The notes: generated from the sequence alone by a model not told the origin. Counted from the stretch's first letter, positions 16,502-24,875 are shown. The stretch: DNA of 64,000 bases from Nonomuraea ceibae (GCF_019396325.1 NZ_JAHKRO010000014.1:62001-126000); one strand, 5' to 3'. Numbers and translations are program-made.

Positions 16502-17355
16502 TCGGCGTCGATGGTGACCAGCTCGTTGCCCGCCCACTCGGTCCGGCCGCACTCGGAGTCGACGGGCCCGTACACCCACGACTTGTCGACGAGCTTGTTG
16601 CCGCGCACCACCTGCTTGCCGCTCGCGTTGCGCACCTGGATGCTGAACGTGCCGCCCATCACCAGGTTGTCGGTGACGACGACGTCGCGCGACTTCTCGT
16701 CCACCAGGAAGATCGGCGCGGTGATGTCCTTGGCCGCGCGCTGGTCGACGGTGTTGTGGTGGAAGAGCAGCCCGGTGCCGCCCACGTACGCCTGGATGCC
16801 GTCGGAGTGGTCGCCGGGGTTGGAGCAGAGCTTCACGAACGAGTCGCTGATGCGCACGTCGTCGCCGGAGACGCGGAAGCCGTCGCTGTGGCCCTGGACG
16901 AGCACCCGGCTGGCCGTGTACTTGTCCTGGCCGATCGCGGGCAGCGGGCCGCACGTCTTCGTGGTGCCGACCGTGGTGTCGGAGATGGAGAAGCGGAAGG
17001 TCTTGGCCCCGTCGGCGTTGGTGACGTGGCCGTCGATCACGCTGTTGCGGACCGTCACGTCGTCGGCGTGGATCACCAGCGGGCCGGGGACGTGCACGCC
17101 GTCGAGCACGGCTCCGGGCGTCTTGACGCGGTAGGCGACGCCGTCGAGGTTGGGCGCGACCGGCGTCAGCTTGACCGCCTTGGGCGCGCCGGTGCAGGCC
17201 GGGGTGGGGTGGTCGGGGCAGGAGCTGCCGTCGGGCCGGACGATGCCCGGCGACGGGGTGGGGGCGGCCACCGGCGGGTCCGACGGCCGCACGGCCGGGG
17301 TGGCCTGGCACGCCGTCAGCACGAGCACCGCAACAGCCGCGAACAGCACGCGCAT
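16450..17355 (-). CDS. Secreted right-handed beta-helix lipoprotein
   Basis: The 301-residue product has a lipoprotein signal (MRVLFAAVAVLVLTAC, cleavage before Cys16) and a Pro/Ala-rich linker. About 230 residues of parallel beta-helix repeats follow, with rungs such as ADDVTVRNSVIDG, GDDVRISDSFVK and SRDVVVTDNLVMGG, and a DHSDGIQAY segment as in pectate-lyase-like and epimerase-like beta-helix proteins. It may bind, trim or epimerise the exported glycan. The ATG at 17355 has GAGAGG 8 nt upstream, better than the GTG at 17364. It follows the second rmlC by 12 nt in the same operon. A similar but non-lipidated protein is at 24876. Confidence 0.8.
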   Translation of the reverse strand: MRVLFAAVAVLVLTACQATPAVRPSDPPVAAPTPSPGIVRPDGSSCPDHPTPACTGAPKAVKLTPVAPNLDGVAYRVKTPGAVLDGVHVPGPLVIHADDVTVRNSVIDGHVTNADGAKTFRFSISDTTVGTTKTCGPLPAIGQDKYTASRVLVQGHSDGFRVSGDDVRISDSFVKLCSNPGDHSDGIQAYVGGTGLLFHHNTVDQRAAKDITAPIFLVDEKSRDVVVTDNLVMGGTFSIQVRNASGKQVVRGNKLVDKSWVYGPVDSECGRTEWAGNELVTIDADYRVTSIVGPLRCEGAS

Positions 17356-17367
17356 CGCCGTCACCTC

Positions 17368-17916
17368 TCAGCCGCCGAGCCGGCGCAGCAGCTCGGCCCA
17401 CGAGCCCGCGCTCAGGTCGCGCCCGCTGACCTCGGTGGGCGGCAGGGGCCACGCTACCTTCAGATCCGGGTCGTCGTAGCGGACCGCGAGATCCTCGGCC
17501 GGATCGTGCTCGCGGTCGATGCGGTAGCAGGTGTCGGCCTGCTCGGTCAGCGCCTGAAAGCCGTGCAGCAGCCCCGGAGGCACGTACAGGGTGACGAACT
17601 CCTCGTCGTCCAGCCGTACCGCCATCTGCCGCCCGAACGTCGGCGAGCCCGGCCTGGCGTCCACCAGCACGTCGTGGATCGCGCCCCGGGCGCAGCGCAC
17701 CAGCTTGGCCTCGCCGCTCCCGGCCCGGCCGTGCAGGCCCCGGATCACGCCCCGGCGCGACCTGGACTGGCTGTCCTGGATGAACGCCTCCGGCCTCAGC
17801 CCCGCCCCGGCGGCCACCGCCGCGTCGAACGTCCGGGTGAACAGGCCGCGCCCGTCCCGGTGCGGCGCGGGCTTGAACAGCAGCACGCCCTCGATCTCGC
17901 CCCGATCCACTCGCAT
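17368..17916 (-). CDS. RmlC-like dTDP-4-keto-6-deoxyhexose epimerase (second copy)
   Basis: The 182-residue cupin shows FKPAPHRDGRGLFTRTFD, QDSQSRSRRGVIRGLH with the catalytic His, DVLVDARPGSPTFGRQ, and TCYRIDREHDPAEDLAVRY with the catalytic Tyr. It is complete and all core residues are present, yet it differs clearly from the copy at 2738. It may work as a 3,5-epimerase for a second rhamnose supply, or as a 3- or 5-epimerase for another dTDP sugar. The gene is divergent from a GT2 with only 26 bp between the starts, and no copy of the shared EPS promoter is visible there. Confidence 0.87.
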   Translation of the reverse strand: MRVDRGEIEGVLLFKPAPHRDGRGLFTRTFDAAVAAGAGLRPEAFIQDSQSRSRRGVIRGLHGRAGSGEAKLVRCARGAIHDVLVDARPGSPTFGRQMAVRLDDEEFVTLYVPPGLLHGFQALTEQADTCYRIDREHDPAEDLAVRYDDPDLKVAWPLPPTEVSGRDLSAGSWAELLRRLGG

Positions 17917-17942
17917 GTGTCGTCCTTACTCAAGGCGGTCTG

Positions 17943-18788
17943 ATGAAGCCGACGGTCAGTGTCGTCGTCCCGGCGCACAACGAGGAGGCGGTCATCGCCG
18001 CCGGCCTCGACACGCTGCTGGCCGGCGCCGAACCCGGCGAGTTCGACGTGGTCGTGGTGGCCAACGGCTGCTCCGACGGCACCGCGCGGGCCGCCGCCCG
18101 GCCGGGGGTGCGGGTGCTGGAGACGGCGACGCCGGGCAAGGCGCACGCGCTGCGCCTGGGCGACGCCGCCTGCCGCACGTTCCCGCGCGTCTACCTGGAC
18201 GCCGACGTGCGACTCGACGCCGGGTCCCTGCGCGCCCTGGTCGCGGCGGCCGGCTCGCCGGGCGTGCTGGCGTGCGCGCCGCAGGTCTCGTGGGACCTGA
18301 CCGGCGTCGGCCCGCTGGTCCGCCGGGTGCTCGCCGTGCACGAGGCGCTGATCCGGCCGGGCCGCGCGCTGGCCGGTGTGGGCGTGTACGCGCTCACCGC
18401 CGAAGGGCACAGCCGGGTCTTCCCGCTGCCGGACGTGATCTCCGACGACGGCTACGTGGACAGCTTCTTCACCGGGGACGAGCGGGTCGTGGTCACCGGG
18501 GCCCGCTCGGTCGTCCGCCCGGCCCGCACGGTCCGCGCCCACCTGGCCAGGCGGGTCCGGGTCCGGCAGGGCAACCGGCAGCTCGCCGCGCTGGGCCGCC
18601 CCCTGCGCCCGCTGGAGGCGGGCAGCCTGCGCCGCGTGATCCGCTCCGGGGCCGCCGGCCCGCTGAACGTCGCCTGCTACCTCGCCGTCCTGGCCGTCGA
18701 CCGCCTCCTCACCCGGCTGCGCGGCGACCGGCAGGACTGGGGCACGGACGCGAGCAGCCGTCACAACGAACCGACGGCCGCGTCGTAG
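17943..18788 (+). CDS. Glycosyltransferase family 2
   Basis: The 281-residue GT-A enzyme has VSVVVPAHNEEAVIAAGL at the N-terminus, VVVANGCSDGTAR, a YLDADVRLD aspartate motif and a SDDGYVDSFF segment at the catalytic-base position. A hydrophobic stretch near the C-terminus (LNVACYLAVLAVDRLL) may associate with the membrane. The start is 26 bp from that of the divergent rmlC-like gene. The 3' end overlaps the convergent GT4 gene by 28 bp. It is a single-gene unit whose acceptor is unknown. Confidence 0.84.
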   Translation: MKPTVSVVVPAHNEEAVIAAGLDTLLAGAEPGEFDVVVVANGCSDGTARAAARPGVRVLETATPGKAHALRLGDAACRTFPRVYLDADVRLDAGSLRALVAAAGSPGVLACAPQVSWDLTGVGPLVRRVLAVHEALIRPGRALAGVGVYALTAEGHSRVFPLPDVISDDGYVDSFFTGDERVVVTGARSVVRPARTVRAHLARRVRVRQGNRQLAALGRPLRPLEAGSLRRVIRSGAAGPLNVACYLAVLAVDRLLTRLRGDRQDWGTDASSRHNEPTAAS

Positions 18789-19945
18789 GCCCGGAGCAGC
18801 GCCGCCTTCGAGTGCTCCCACGACAGCGGCCCCGCCACCCGCTGCCTGCCGATCTCGCCCATCCGCTCCCGCTCGGCCGGGTCGTCCAGCAGCCGGGCGA
18901 TCAGCTTGGCGAACTCCGACTCGTCGTTGGCCGGTGCGTACACGGCCGCCTCGCCCGCCGACACCCGCGCCTCGCGCAGCTCGAAGGAGACGATCGGCCG
19001 GGCCATCGCCATGTACTCCATGACCTTGTTCATCGTGGAGACGTCGTTGAGCGGGTTGAGCGGGTCCGGTGACAGACACACGTCGGCCGTGGACAGGTAG
19101 CGCATCAGGTCCTCGTCCGGGATGCGGCCGGTGAACTCCACCTGCTCGCCCAGCCCCAGCTCGCGGGAGAGCGCCACCATCGCGTCGAAGGTGTCGCCCC
19201 CGCCCACGAACACCGCGTGCCAGTCGTCGCGCCCGTGCTCGTCGCGCAGCTTGGCCAGGCTGCGCAGCGCGTAGTCGACGCCGTCCTGCGGCCCCATGAC
19301 GCCCAGGTAGCACAGCAGGTACGGCTTGCCGCGCCGGGCCGACGGGTCGGGCGGCACCTGGTGGAAGCGCTCGACGACCGGGGCGCTGCGCACCACGAAC
19401 ACCTCGCCGGGCTTCTTGCCGCCGCGCGTCATCGCGACCTGCCGGTAGCTCTCGTTGGTGGCGATCACCACGTGCGCCGCCCGGTAGGTGCGCCGCTCCA
19501 GCCAGCACACGGCCCGGTAGAGCCGGTCGCGCCCGCGCCCGAACCGCGACAGGTACAGCTCGGGCACCAGGTCGTGCTGGTCGAACACGAACCGCGTGCC
19601 CTTGCCCCGCATGGCCAGCGCGACCAGGAAGAACAGGTCGGGCGGGTTGCAGCCGTGGACCACGTCGAAGCGGCCGAGCTGCCGGGCGATGCGGAAGGTG
19701 TGCCACAGCGCCGAGCCGTACTCCCGCAGGTAGCCGGCGGGCCCGCCGGTGGCGGCGCGCAGCGGGTAGCGGTGGATGTGGACGCCGTCGATCACGGCCT
19801 CGGGCTCGGTGTCCTGCTTGGCGCCCTGCGGGCAGATGACGTGCACCTCCCAGCCGGCCTCGCGCAGGGCGGTGCACTCCTGCCACACGCGGCGGTCGAG
19901 GGGCACGGACAGGTTCTCGACGAGGATGAGCGCTCTACCAGCCAA
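18761..19945 (-). CDS. Glycosyltransferase family 4 (GT-B)
   Basis: The 394-residue protein has the GT-B layout. The N-terminal domain carries ILVENLSVPLDRRVWQE and VVHGCNPPDLFFL, followed by FVFDQHDLVPELY and a C-terminal GT1-like domain with YLGVMGPQDGVDYAL, FTGRIPDEDLMRYLSTADVCL and the EYMAMARPIVSFEL donor-binding segment. The reading frame has no ATG near its natural start; TTG at 19945 gives the best N-terminus and overlaps the stop of the upstream AlgD-like gene by 11 bp. Coupling to that gene suggests it may transfer the sugar made from its product. Confidence 0.86.
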   Translation of the reverse strand: MAGRALILVENLSVPLDRRVWQECTALREAGWEVHVICPQGAKQDTEPEAVIDGVHIHRYPLRAATGGPAGYLREYGSALWHTFRIARQLGRFDVVHGCNPPDLFFLVALAMRGKGTRFVFDQHDLVPELYLSRFGRGRDRLYRAVCWLERRTYRAAHVVIATNESYRQVAMTRGGKKPGEVFVVRSAPVVERFHQVPPDPSARRGKPYLLCYLGVMGPQDGVDYALRSLAKLRDEHGRDDWHAVFVGGGDTFDAMVALSRELGLGEQVEFTGRIPDEDLMRYLSTADVCLSPDPLNPLNDVSTMNKVMEYMAMARPIVSFELREARVSAGEAAVYAPANDESEFAKLIARLLDDPAERERMGEIGRQRVAGPLSWEHSKAALLRAYDAAVGSL

Positions 19946-21242
19946 TGCCCGCGTAGTCCCTTCTGTGGCGGTGCGCCGCGGCGCCCGGCATCCGCACGAG
20001 GTCGACGATCGCCTTGCCGTCGGCCCGTTCCATCGCCTCCAGCACGGCGGGGTCGGTGGAGCCGACCACGCACACCTCCGCGTGCGCCAGGACGTCCTCC
20101 ACCGAGTCGCCGAGCAGGTCACCCAGGTGCGGCAGCCGTTCGGCGATGTAGGCGCGGTTGGCGCCCATGAGCCGCGACAGCGACACGTTGGCGTCGTAGA
20201 TGCGCAGGTCGTAGCCCTTGCCCAGGAGCCGTTCCGCCAGCTCGACCAGGGGGCTCTCGCGCAGGTCGTCGGTGCCGGGCTTGAACGACAGCCCGAACAG
20301 CCCGATCTTCCGCCTGCCGGGCGCGGTCACCAGGTCGAAGGCCCGCTGGAGGTGCGCGTCGTTGGCGGGCAGCACGTGCGACAGCAGCGGCACGGCCACG
20401 TCGGCCTTCCTGGCGGCGTAGACGAGGCCGCGCAGGTCCTTCGGCAGGCACGAGCCGCCGAAGGCGAACCCCGGCCGCAGGTAGGCGGGGCTGACGTTGA
20501 GCTTGCGGTCCGCCAGGAACACGTCCATGACCTGGTGCGAGTCGAGCCCCAGGGCCTGGCAGACCGCGCCTAACTCGTTGGCGAACCCGATCTTCACCGC
20601 ATGAAACGCGTTATCCGCATATTTCGTCATCTCGGCGATCGGGATCGGCACCCTGAACACCTCGCCCGGCAGCCCCTCGTACAGCGCGGCCACCACGTCC
20701 CCGGCCGCCGGGTCGGACTCGCCGATGACGGTCTTGGGCGGTGCGAAGAAGTCGCGCACGCTGCTGCCCTCGCGCAGGAACTCCGGGTTGACCGCCACGC
20801 CGAAGTCCACCCCGGCCCGCATCCCGGAGGCCAGCTCCAGGATCGGCACCAGCAGGTCCGCGCAGGTGCCCGGCAGCATCGTGGAGCGGAACACCACCAC
20901 GTGCCGCTGCCGCAGCGCCCGCCCGATCTGCTCGGCGACCCGCTCCAGGAAGGTCGTGGACAGGCTCCCGTTCGGCGCGGACGGGGTGCCGACGCACACC
21001 AGCGACACGTCGCCGGCCCCCACCGCCTCGGCCGCGTCGGTGGTGGCCCGCAGGGTGCCGTCCGCCACGGCCTTCGCCACCAGCTCGCCGATCCGCTCCT
21101 CCACGATGGGGGCGCGGCCGTCGTTGATGAGGTCCACCTTGACCGGGTTGACGTCGACGCCGACGACCTCGTGGCCCATCGAGGCCAGGCAGGCCGCCGA
21201 GACGCACCCCACGTAGCCGAGCCCGAAGACGCTGATCCGCAT
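19935..21242 (-). CDS. Nucleotide-sugar dehydrogenase, GDP-mannose 6-dehydrogenase (AlgD)-like
   Basis: The 435-residue enzyme oxidises a nucleotide hexose to the uronic acid with two NAD+. It has MRISVFGLGYVGCV at the N-terminus, VNPEFLREGSSVRDF, the catalytic GGSCLPKD cysteine and LSFKPGTDDLRESPLVEL. Within the UDP-glucose/GDP-mannose group it follows pseudomonad AlgD most closely: DRKLNVSPAYLRPGFAFG, RLMGANRAYIAERLPHL and a C-terminal GIGW. That suggests GDP-mannuronate, but UDP-glucuronate cannot be excluded. The ATG at 21242 has GGAGGG 5-6 nt upstream. Candidate promoter S5 lies about 62 nt upstream, with a further near copy of the surrounding motif closer in. Confidence 0.85.
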   Translation of the reverse strand: MRISVFGLGYVGCVSAACLASMGHEVVGVDVNPVKVDLINDGRAPIVEERIGELVAKAVADGTLRATTDAAEAVGAGDVSLVCVGTPSAPNGSLSTTFLERVAEQIGRALRQRHVVVFRSTMLPGTCADLLVPILELASGMRAGVDFGVAVNPEFLREGSSVRDFFAPPKTVIGESDPAAGDVVAALYEGLPGEVFRVPIPIAEMTKYADNAFHAVKIGFANELGAVCQALGLDSHQVMDVFLADRKLNVSPAYLRPGFAFGGSCLPKDLRGLVYAARKADVAVPLLSHVLPANDAHLQRAFDLVTAPGRRKIGLFGLSFKPGTDDLRESPLVELAERLLGKGYDLRIYDANVSLSRLMGANRAYIAERLPHLGDLLGDSVEDVLAHAEVCVVGSTDPAVLEAMERADGKAIVDLVRMPGAAAHRHRRDYAGIGW

Positions 21243-21304
21243 AGCTGCCCTCCGCCGATTGGACCGTGGAGGGCAGCGATCATTTCCCCCCGCCTCCAAC
21301 GGAT

Positions 21305-21332
21305 ATGTCGGGCATGCCGATTGGAACGTTAC
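21305..21332 (-). promoter_or_regulatory. Candidate EPS-regulon promoter S5
   Basis: Minus strand GTAACG (21332-21327), 15-nt spacer, CCGACAT (21311-21305), about 62 nt before the AlgD-like ATG. A 14-bp direct repeat, GCCGATTGGA(A/C)CGT on the plus strand, overlaps this site at 21316-21329 and recurs at 21253-21266. Confidence 0.5.
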
Positions 21333-22324
21333 TGACCTGTCCGGGACCGGACACTTCTCACGAACGCCCGCGCCCGCGTCTCCGCCGACGCTGCCGCCCG
21401 GCGCACCGGGTTGCGCGTCACCACGCCCTGGCACACCTGCGTCTCGCCGGTCTTGGCCCGCCGCTTGTACTCGTCCTCGCCCCGGCCCAGGTCGATGCGC
21501 GTCACGCCGAGCGCCGGCGCGGCCGACACCAGCTCGCGCAGCAGCATCCAGCCGGGAGCCAGCCGGGCGAACTCCGGGTCGTACACCGGGAACCACCAGT
21601 GCAGCACCCCGCCCGCGCGCAGCCCGAAGTGCGCGGCCAGCAGCCGCGGTCCCGCGTGCAGCGTCGACAGCACGCCGCCGAACGACCGGTCGCGGGTGCG
21701 CAGCAGGCTCTCCAGCAGGCGCACCCGGTCCGGCTCTGCGAAGTGGTCCTTGGCCCCGGTGGCCGCGTACTGGGCCCGCTTCAGCGCGATCACCTGGGCC
21801 AGCGCGTCGGCGTCGGCCGACTCGGCCTCGAAGCGGACCTCGCCGTGCTCGCGCGCCGCCTTGCCGGCCCGGCGCCGGGCCTGGGCCATGTTGTCCCTGC
21901 CGCTGCGCGAGGCCCGGCCCAGGTAGCCGTCCAGCCCGCCGGTCACGTCCAGGTACGGCGACGGCCTGCGCGAGATCACCCACGGCTCGAAGCCGGGCGC
22001 CCCGTCCACCAGGTGGTCGAACGCGTACGCCGCCGCCCCGCCCCCGAGCAGGTCCAGCGGCCGGAACGCGGCCCCGGCCGCCAGCACCGGGCCCTGGAAG
22101 TCCGCGCCCGGCCAGCCGACCGGCCGCAGCGTCCGGCCCTCCCGGTGGTGCGGCACCAGCACGCCGTCACCGACGGCGACCCGCACCTCCCGCCCGCTCG
22201 CGTGCACGGCGGCGGCGAAACCGGGGTGGAAGTAGGGGCTGTCCAGCGCCGGGTTGCCGGCGTGCAGGGCGTGCCAGGCGTCCAGCTCGGCCGTGCCGAG
22301 CCGGTCGAACGCCACCATCCGCAT
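21329..22324 (-). CDS. FemAB/GNAT-like (BioF2-like) acyl- or aminoacyltransferase
   Basis: The 331-residue protein fits the Acetyltransf_6/FemAB-like group found in EPS clusters. It has an N-terminal half-domain with LDSPYFHPGFAAAV, the central GYLGRASRSGRDNMAQARRR segment, and a C-terminal GNAT fold ending with VTRIDLGRGEDEYKRRAKTGE. Such proteins transfer acetyl or aminoacyl groups to surface glycans. The ATG at 22324 overlaps the stop of the GT2 gene by one base (TGATG). It is the last gene of the deacetylase-GT2-FemAB operon. The transferred group is not predictable from sequence. Confidence 0.8.
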   Translation of the reverse strand: MRMVAFDRLGTAELDAWHALHAGNPALDSPYFHPGFAAAVHASGREVRVAVGDGVLVPHHREGRTLRPVGWPGADFQGPVLAAGAAFRPLDLLGGGAAAYAFDHLVDGAPGFEPWVISRRPSPYLDVTGGLDGYLGRASRSGRDNMAQARRRAGKAAREHGEVRFEAESADADALAQVIALKRAQYAATGAKDHFAEPDRVRLLESLLRTRDRSFGGVLSTLHAGPRLLAAHFGLRAGGVLHWWFPVYDPEFARLAPGWMLLRELVSAAPALGVTRIDLGRGEDEYKRRAKTGETQVCQGVVTRNPVRRAAASAETRARAFVRSVRSRTGQ

Positions 22325-23244
22325 CACTGGGGCAGCGCCTTCGTCCGGCGCGACGGGCGCAGCAGCGCCGTCACGGCCGCCCGCGCCGTGCGGCGGCCCG
22401 CCAGCGCCCGGACCGCCTCGCCCGCCAGCACCGCCGCGAAGTACGCCGCCCCGGCCACCACGCCGTTGCGCCGGCGATACAGCCGCACCTTGTTGACCAC
22501 CAGCATCGCCGCCAGCATCGGGTTGACGCCGGAGTCGCCGCCGATGTGCTCGATCACCGACGCGGGCTCGTACCAGGTGCGCCAGCCCAGGTCGGCGGCC
22601 CGCAGGCAGTAGTCCGTCTCCTCGCTGTAGAGCAGGAACGACTCGTCCCACGGCCCGACCTCGCGCACCATCCGGGCCGACAGCAGCATCGCCGCCCCCG
22701 TCACCCAGGCGAACGCCCCCGGGCGCGCGTAGTCGCGCGGGTCCGTCACCAGCTCGCCCAGCGAGCCCAGCCGCCCGGCCCGGTCGCCACCGATCACCGC
22801 CTCGACGAGCGCCCGCGCCACCGTCGGCGCCCGCCGCAGCGACGGCTGCAGCGACCCGTCCGGATTGACCATGTACGGCGCCACGATGCCGGTCCGGGGC
22901 CCCGCCTGATGCTCGGCCAGGCACGCCACCAGCGGCGCGATCGCCCCGGGGCGCAGCCGGCAGTCCGGGTTGAGCACGTACACGGCGTCGAGCCCGTCCA
23001 GGTCGAGCGCCGCGATCCCGGCGTTGATCCCCGCCGCGTAACCGGCGTTGCGCCCGAGCTGCACTACCTTGACCGGAAGGTCGGCGCGGTCGGCGATGGC
23101 CGTGGAGCCGTCCTTGGAGGCGTTGTCCGCCACGACCACGTCGGCCAGCTCCACACCCTCGGCCCCGGCGGGCAGCGACGCCAGGCAGCCTTCGAGCACG
23201 TCCGCGCTGTTGTAGGTGACGATCACCACGGCGACCCTGGGCAT
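22324..23244 (-). CDS. Glycosyltransferase family 2, WbbL-like (possible rhamnosyltransferase)
   Basis: The 306-residue enzyme starts VAVVIVTYNSADVLEGCL and has VVADNASKDGS, the AAGINAGI segment, an NPDCRLRPG motif in place of DXD, and YSEETDYCLRA with the catalytic acidic pair. These are features of the WbbL/rhamnosyltransferase branch of GT2. With dTDP-rhamnose made in the same locus, a rhamnosyltransferase role is reasonable but not proven. A basic C-terminal tail with a hydrophobic patch could contact the membrane. One-base TGATG overlaps link it to the genes on both sides. Confidence 0.85.
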   Translation of the reverse strand: MPRVAVVIVTYNSADVLEGCLASLPAGAEGVELADVVVADNASKDGSTAIADRADLPVKVVQLGRNAGYAAGINAGIAALDLDGLDAVYVLNPDCRLRPGAIAPLVACLAEHQAGPRTGIVAPYMVNPDGSLQPSLRRAPTVARALVEAVIGGDRAGRLGSLGELVTDPRDYARPGAFAWVTGAAMLLSARMVREVGPWDESFLLYSEETDYCLRAADLGWRTWYEPASVIEHIGGDSGVNPMLAAMLVVNKVRLYRRRNGVVAGAAYFAAVLAGEAVRALAGRRTARAAVTALLRPSRRTKALPQ

Positions 23245-23906
23245 CAGCGCACCCGCTTGTACAGCCGCATGGCCAGCTTGGCCGCCCGGCGCGGCAGCGA
23301 AGGCCCGCCGCCGAGCACCCGGGAGATCCAGCCGCCGTCGAGGTCGCTGCGCAGGCTGTTGCGCGCCTGCAACCAGGAGTCGGCGCGGGCCCGGCCGCCG
23401 TCGCTGGTGTAGGCCCGGGTGACGCCCGCCTGCCGCAGCCGCCGCAGCACGTCGCGGTCGTAGGAGCCGAACGGGATCGCCACCCTCGACACCGGCTCCC
23501 CGGTGAGCTGCCCGAGCAGCCGGTGCGCCGCCGACAGCTCCTCGGCCGCCTGCCGCGCGTCGAGCGCGCGCCAGTCGCGGTGCGCCCACCCGTGCGAGCC
23601 GATCCGCATGCCCGCCCCCAGCAGCTCGCGCACCCCTTCGGAGTCGAGCCTGCCCGGCTCGCCGAGCATCCCGGCCAGCACGAAGAACTCGGCCTTCAGC
23701 CCGCGCTCCACCAGCCGGGGCAGCGCGATCTCCACGTCGGAGGCGTTGCCGTCGTCGAACGTGACGCGCACGTCGGGCCGCCCGGCGACCGCGTCCATGA
23801 CCTGCTCGAACTGCGCCACGCTCACCCAGGTCAGGTCCTCGCCCGGATCGAGTTCGCGGGGCGCCTCCCCGATCCCGTGCACGGTCAGGTTGGTTACCGC
23901 CCGCAT
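23244..23906 (-). CDS. CE4 polysaccharide deacetylase (NodB-like), no signal peptide
   Basis: The 220-residue protein has the NodB motifs: VTFDDGNASD (TFDDG), SHGWAHRDW with the zinc histidines, and AIPFGSYDRD. No signal peptide or membrane anchor is visible, so it probably acts on a lipid-linked or nucleotide-linked acetamido sugar in the cytoplasm. The C-terminal 40 residues are basic. It is the first gene of a three-gene unit with GT2 and the FemAB-like gene, with candidate promoter S6 about 33 nt upstream of its ATG. Confidence 0.85.
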   Translation of the reverse strand: MRAVTNLTVHGIGEAPRELDPGEDLTWVSVAQFEQVMDAVAGRPDVRVTFDDGNASDVEIALPRLVERGLKAEFFVLAGMLGEPGRLDSEGVRELLGAGMRIGSHGWAHRDWRALDARQAAEELSAAHRLLGQLTGEPVSRVAIPFGSYDRDVLRRLRQAGVTRAYTSDGGRARADSWLQARNSLRSDLDGGWISRVLGGGPSLPRRAAKLAMRLYKRVR

Positions 23907-23938
23907 CCCGCCCCCTGGTGAGAAAGCCGCCAGGAGTG

Positions 23939-23965
23939 ATATCGCGGCCCTGATTAGACCGTTAC
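23939..23965 (-). promoter_or_regulatory. Candidate EPS-regulon promoter S6
   Basis: Minus strand GTAACG (23965-23960), 14-nt spacer, GCGATAT (23945-23939), 33 nt before the ATG of the CE4 deacetylase operon. The flanking sequence also resembles that of S5. Confidence 0.55.
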
Positions 23966-23981
23966 AGGCGCCGGCGTACCA

Positions 23982-24863
23982 CTACAGGTGCTCGGCGTAC
24001 CACGCGACCGTGCGGCGCAGCCCCTCCTCCAGCCCGGTCGACGGCCGCCAGCCGAGCACCCGCTCGGCGGGCCCGATGTCGGAGCGCTGCGTGCGGTCCA
24101 GCGGGCGCGCGTCCACCGCCCCGAACGCGAGCCGGGCCGGCCCGCCCACCACCCCGGCCAGCAGCTCCACGGTCTCGCGGACGGAGACGGGCTCGGCCGT
24201 GCCGATGTCGAGCACCTCCCCGGCCGCCTTCCCGCCCTCCCCGGCCAGCACGAACGCGTCCACCACGTCGTCCACGTACACCCAGGTCACCATCCTGGTC
24301 CCGGACGTCAGCCGGGGCTCCTCGCCGCGCAGCAGCGACAGCGTCACGTACGGCACCAGCCGCGCCGTGTCGGGCTGCCCGGGGCCGTACACCATCGCCA
24401 CCCGCAGCACCGAGACCGGCAACTGCCACAGCGCGTGGAACATGCGGGCGTAGCCGGTCGCGGCGGCCTTGGCCGCGGCGTACGGCGAGCCGGGCGGCAG
24501 GCCGTCGCGCGGCTCCTCCACCGAGCCGGCGAGCACCACGCTGCGCACCGGCGTGCCGGTGAGCGCGGTCATCAGGTTCACGGCGGCGGTGAGGTTGCCC
24601 GCCAGCGTGGGCGCCACCACGGCCGGGTCGCGCACGCCGGTGACCTCGCTCGCCAGGTGGAAGACGACCTCGGGCGCGACCTCGGCGACCAGCGCGGCGG
24701 TGGCGGCGGCGTCGCTCAGGTCGGCCCGGTGGGCGCGGGGCCCGTCCTGCGGGCGGCGGCTGACCGTGTGCACCCGCGCGCCGAGCCCGTCCAGCCGCCT
24801 GACCAGATGGGCGCCGATGAACCCGGTCGCCCCCGTGACGAGCACCCGCGTGTCCTGCCACAT
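23982..24863 (-). CDS. NAD-dependent epimerase/dehydratase (extended SDR)
   Basis: The 293-residue protein has VLVTGATGFIGAHL at residues 7-20, FHLASEVTG, an LAGSVEEPRDGL segment at the catalytic Ser position, and SPYAAAK for YxxxK. YGPGQPD and WVYVDDVVDAFVLA are typical of nucleotide-sugar SDRs such as GDP-4-keto-6-deoxymannose reductases. The substrate is unknown; a GDP sugar would fit the AlgD-like enzyme nearby. It is 12 nt downstream of the second beta-helix gene in the same orientation and ends 75 bp before the deacetylase start. Confidence 0.82.
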   Translation of the reverse strand: MWQDTRVLVTGATGFIGAHLVRRLDGLGARVHTVSRRPQDGPRAHRADLSDAAATAALVAEVAPEVVFHLASEVTGVRDPAVVAPTLAGNLTAAVNLMTALTGTPVRSVVLAGSVEEPRDGLPPGSPYAAAKAAATGYARMFHALWQLPVSVLRVAMVYGPGQPDTARLVPYVTLSLLRGEEPRLTSGTRMVTWVYVDDVVDAFVLAGEGGKAAGEVLDIGTAEPVSVRETVELLAGVVGGPARLAFGAVDARPLDRTQRSDIGPAERVLGWRPSTGLEEGLRRTVAWYAEHL

Positions 24864-24875
24864 GTCGCTCTCCCG

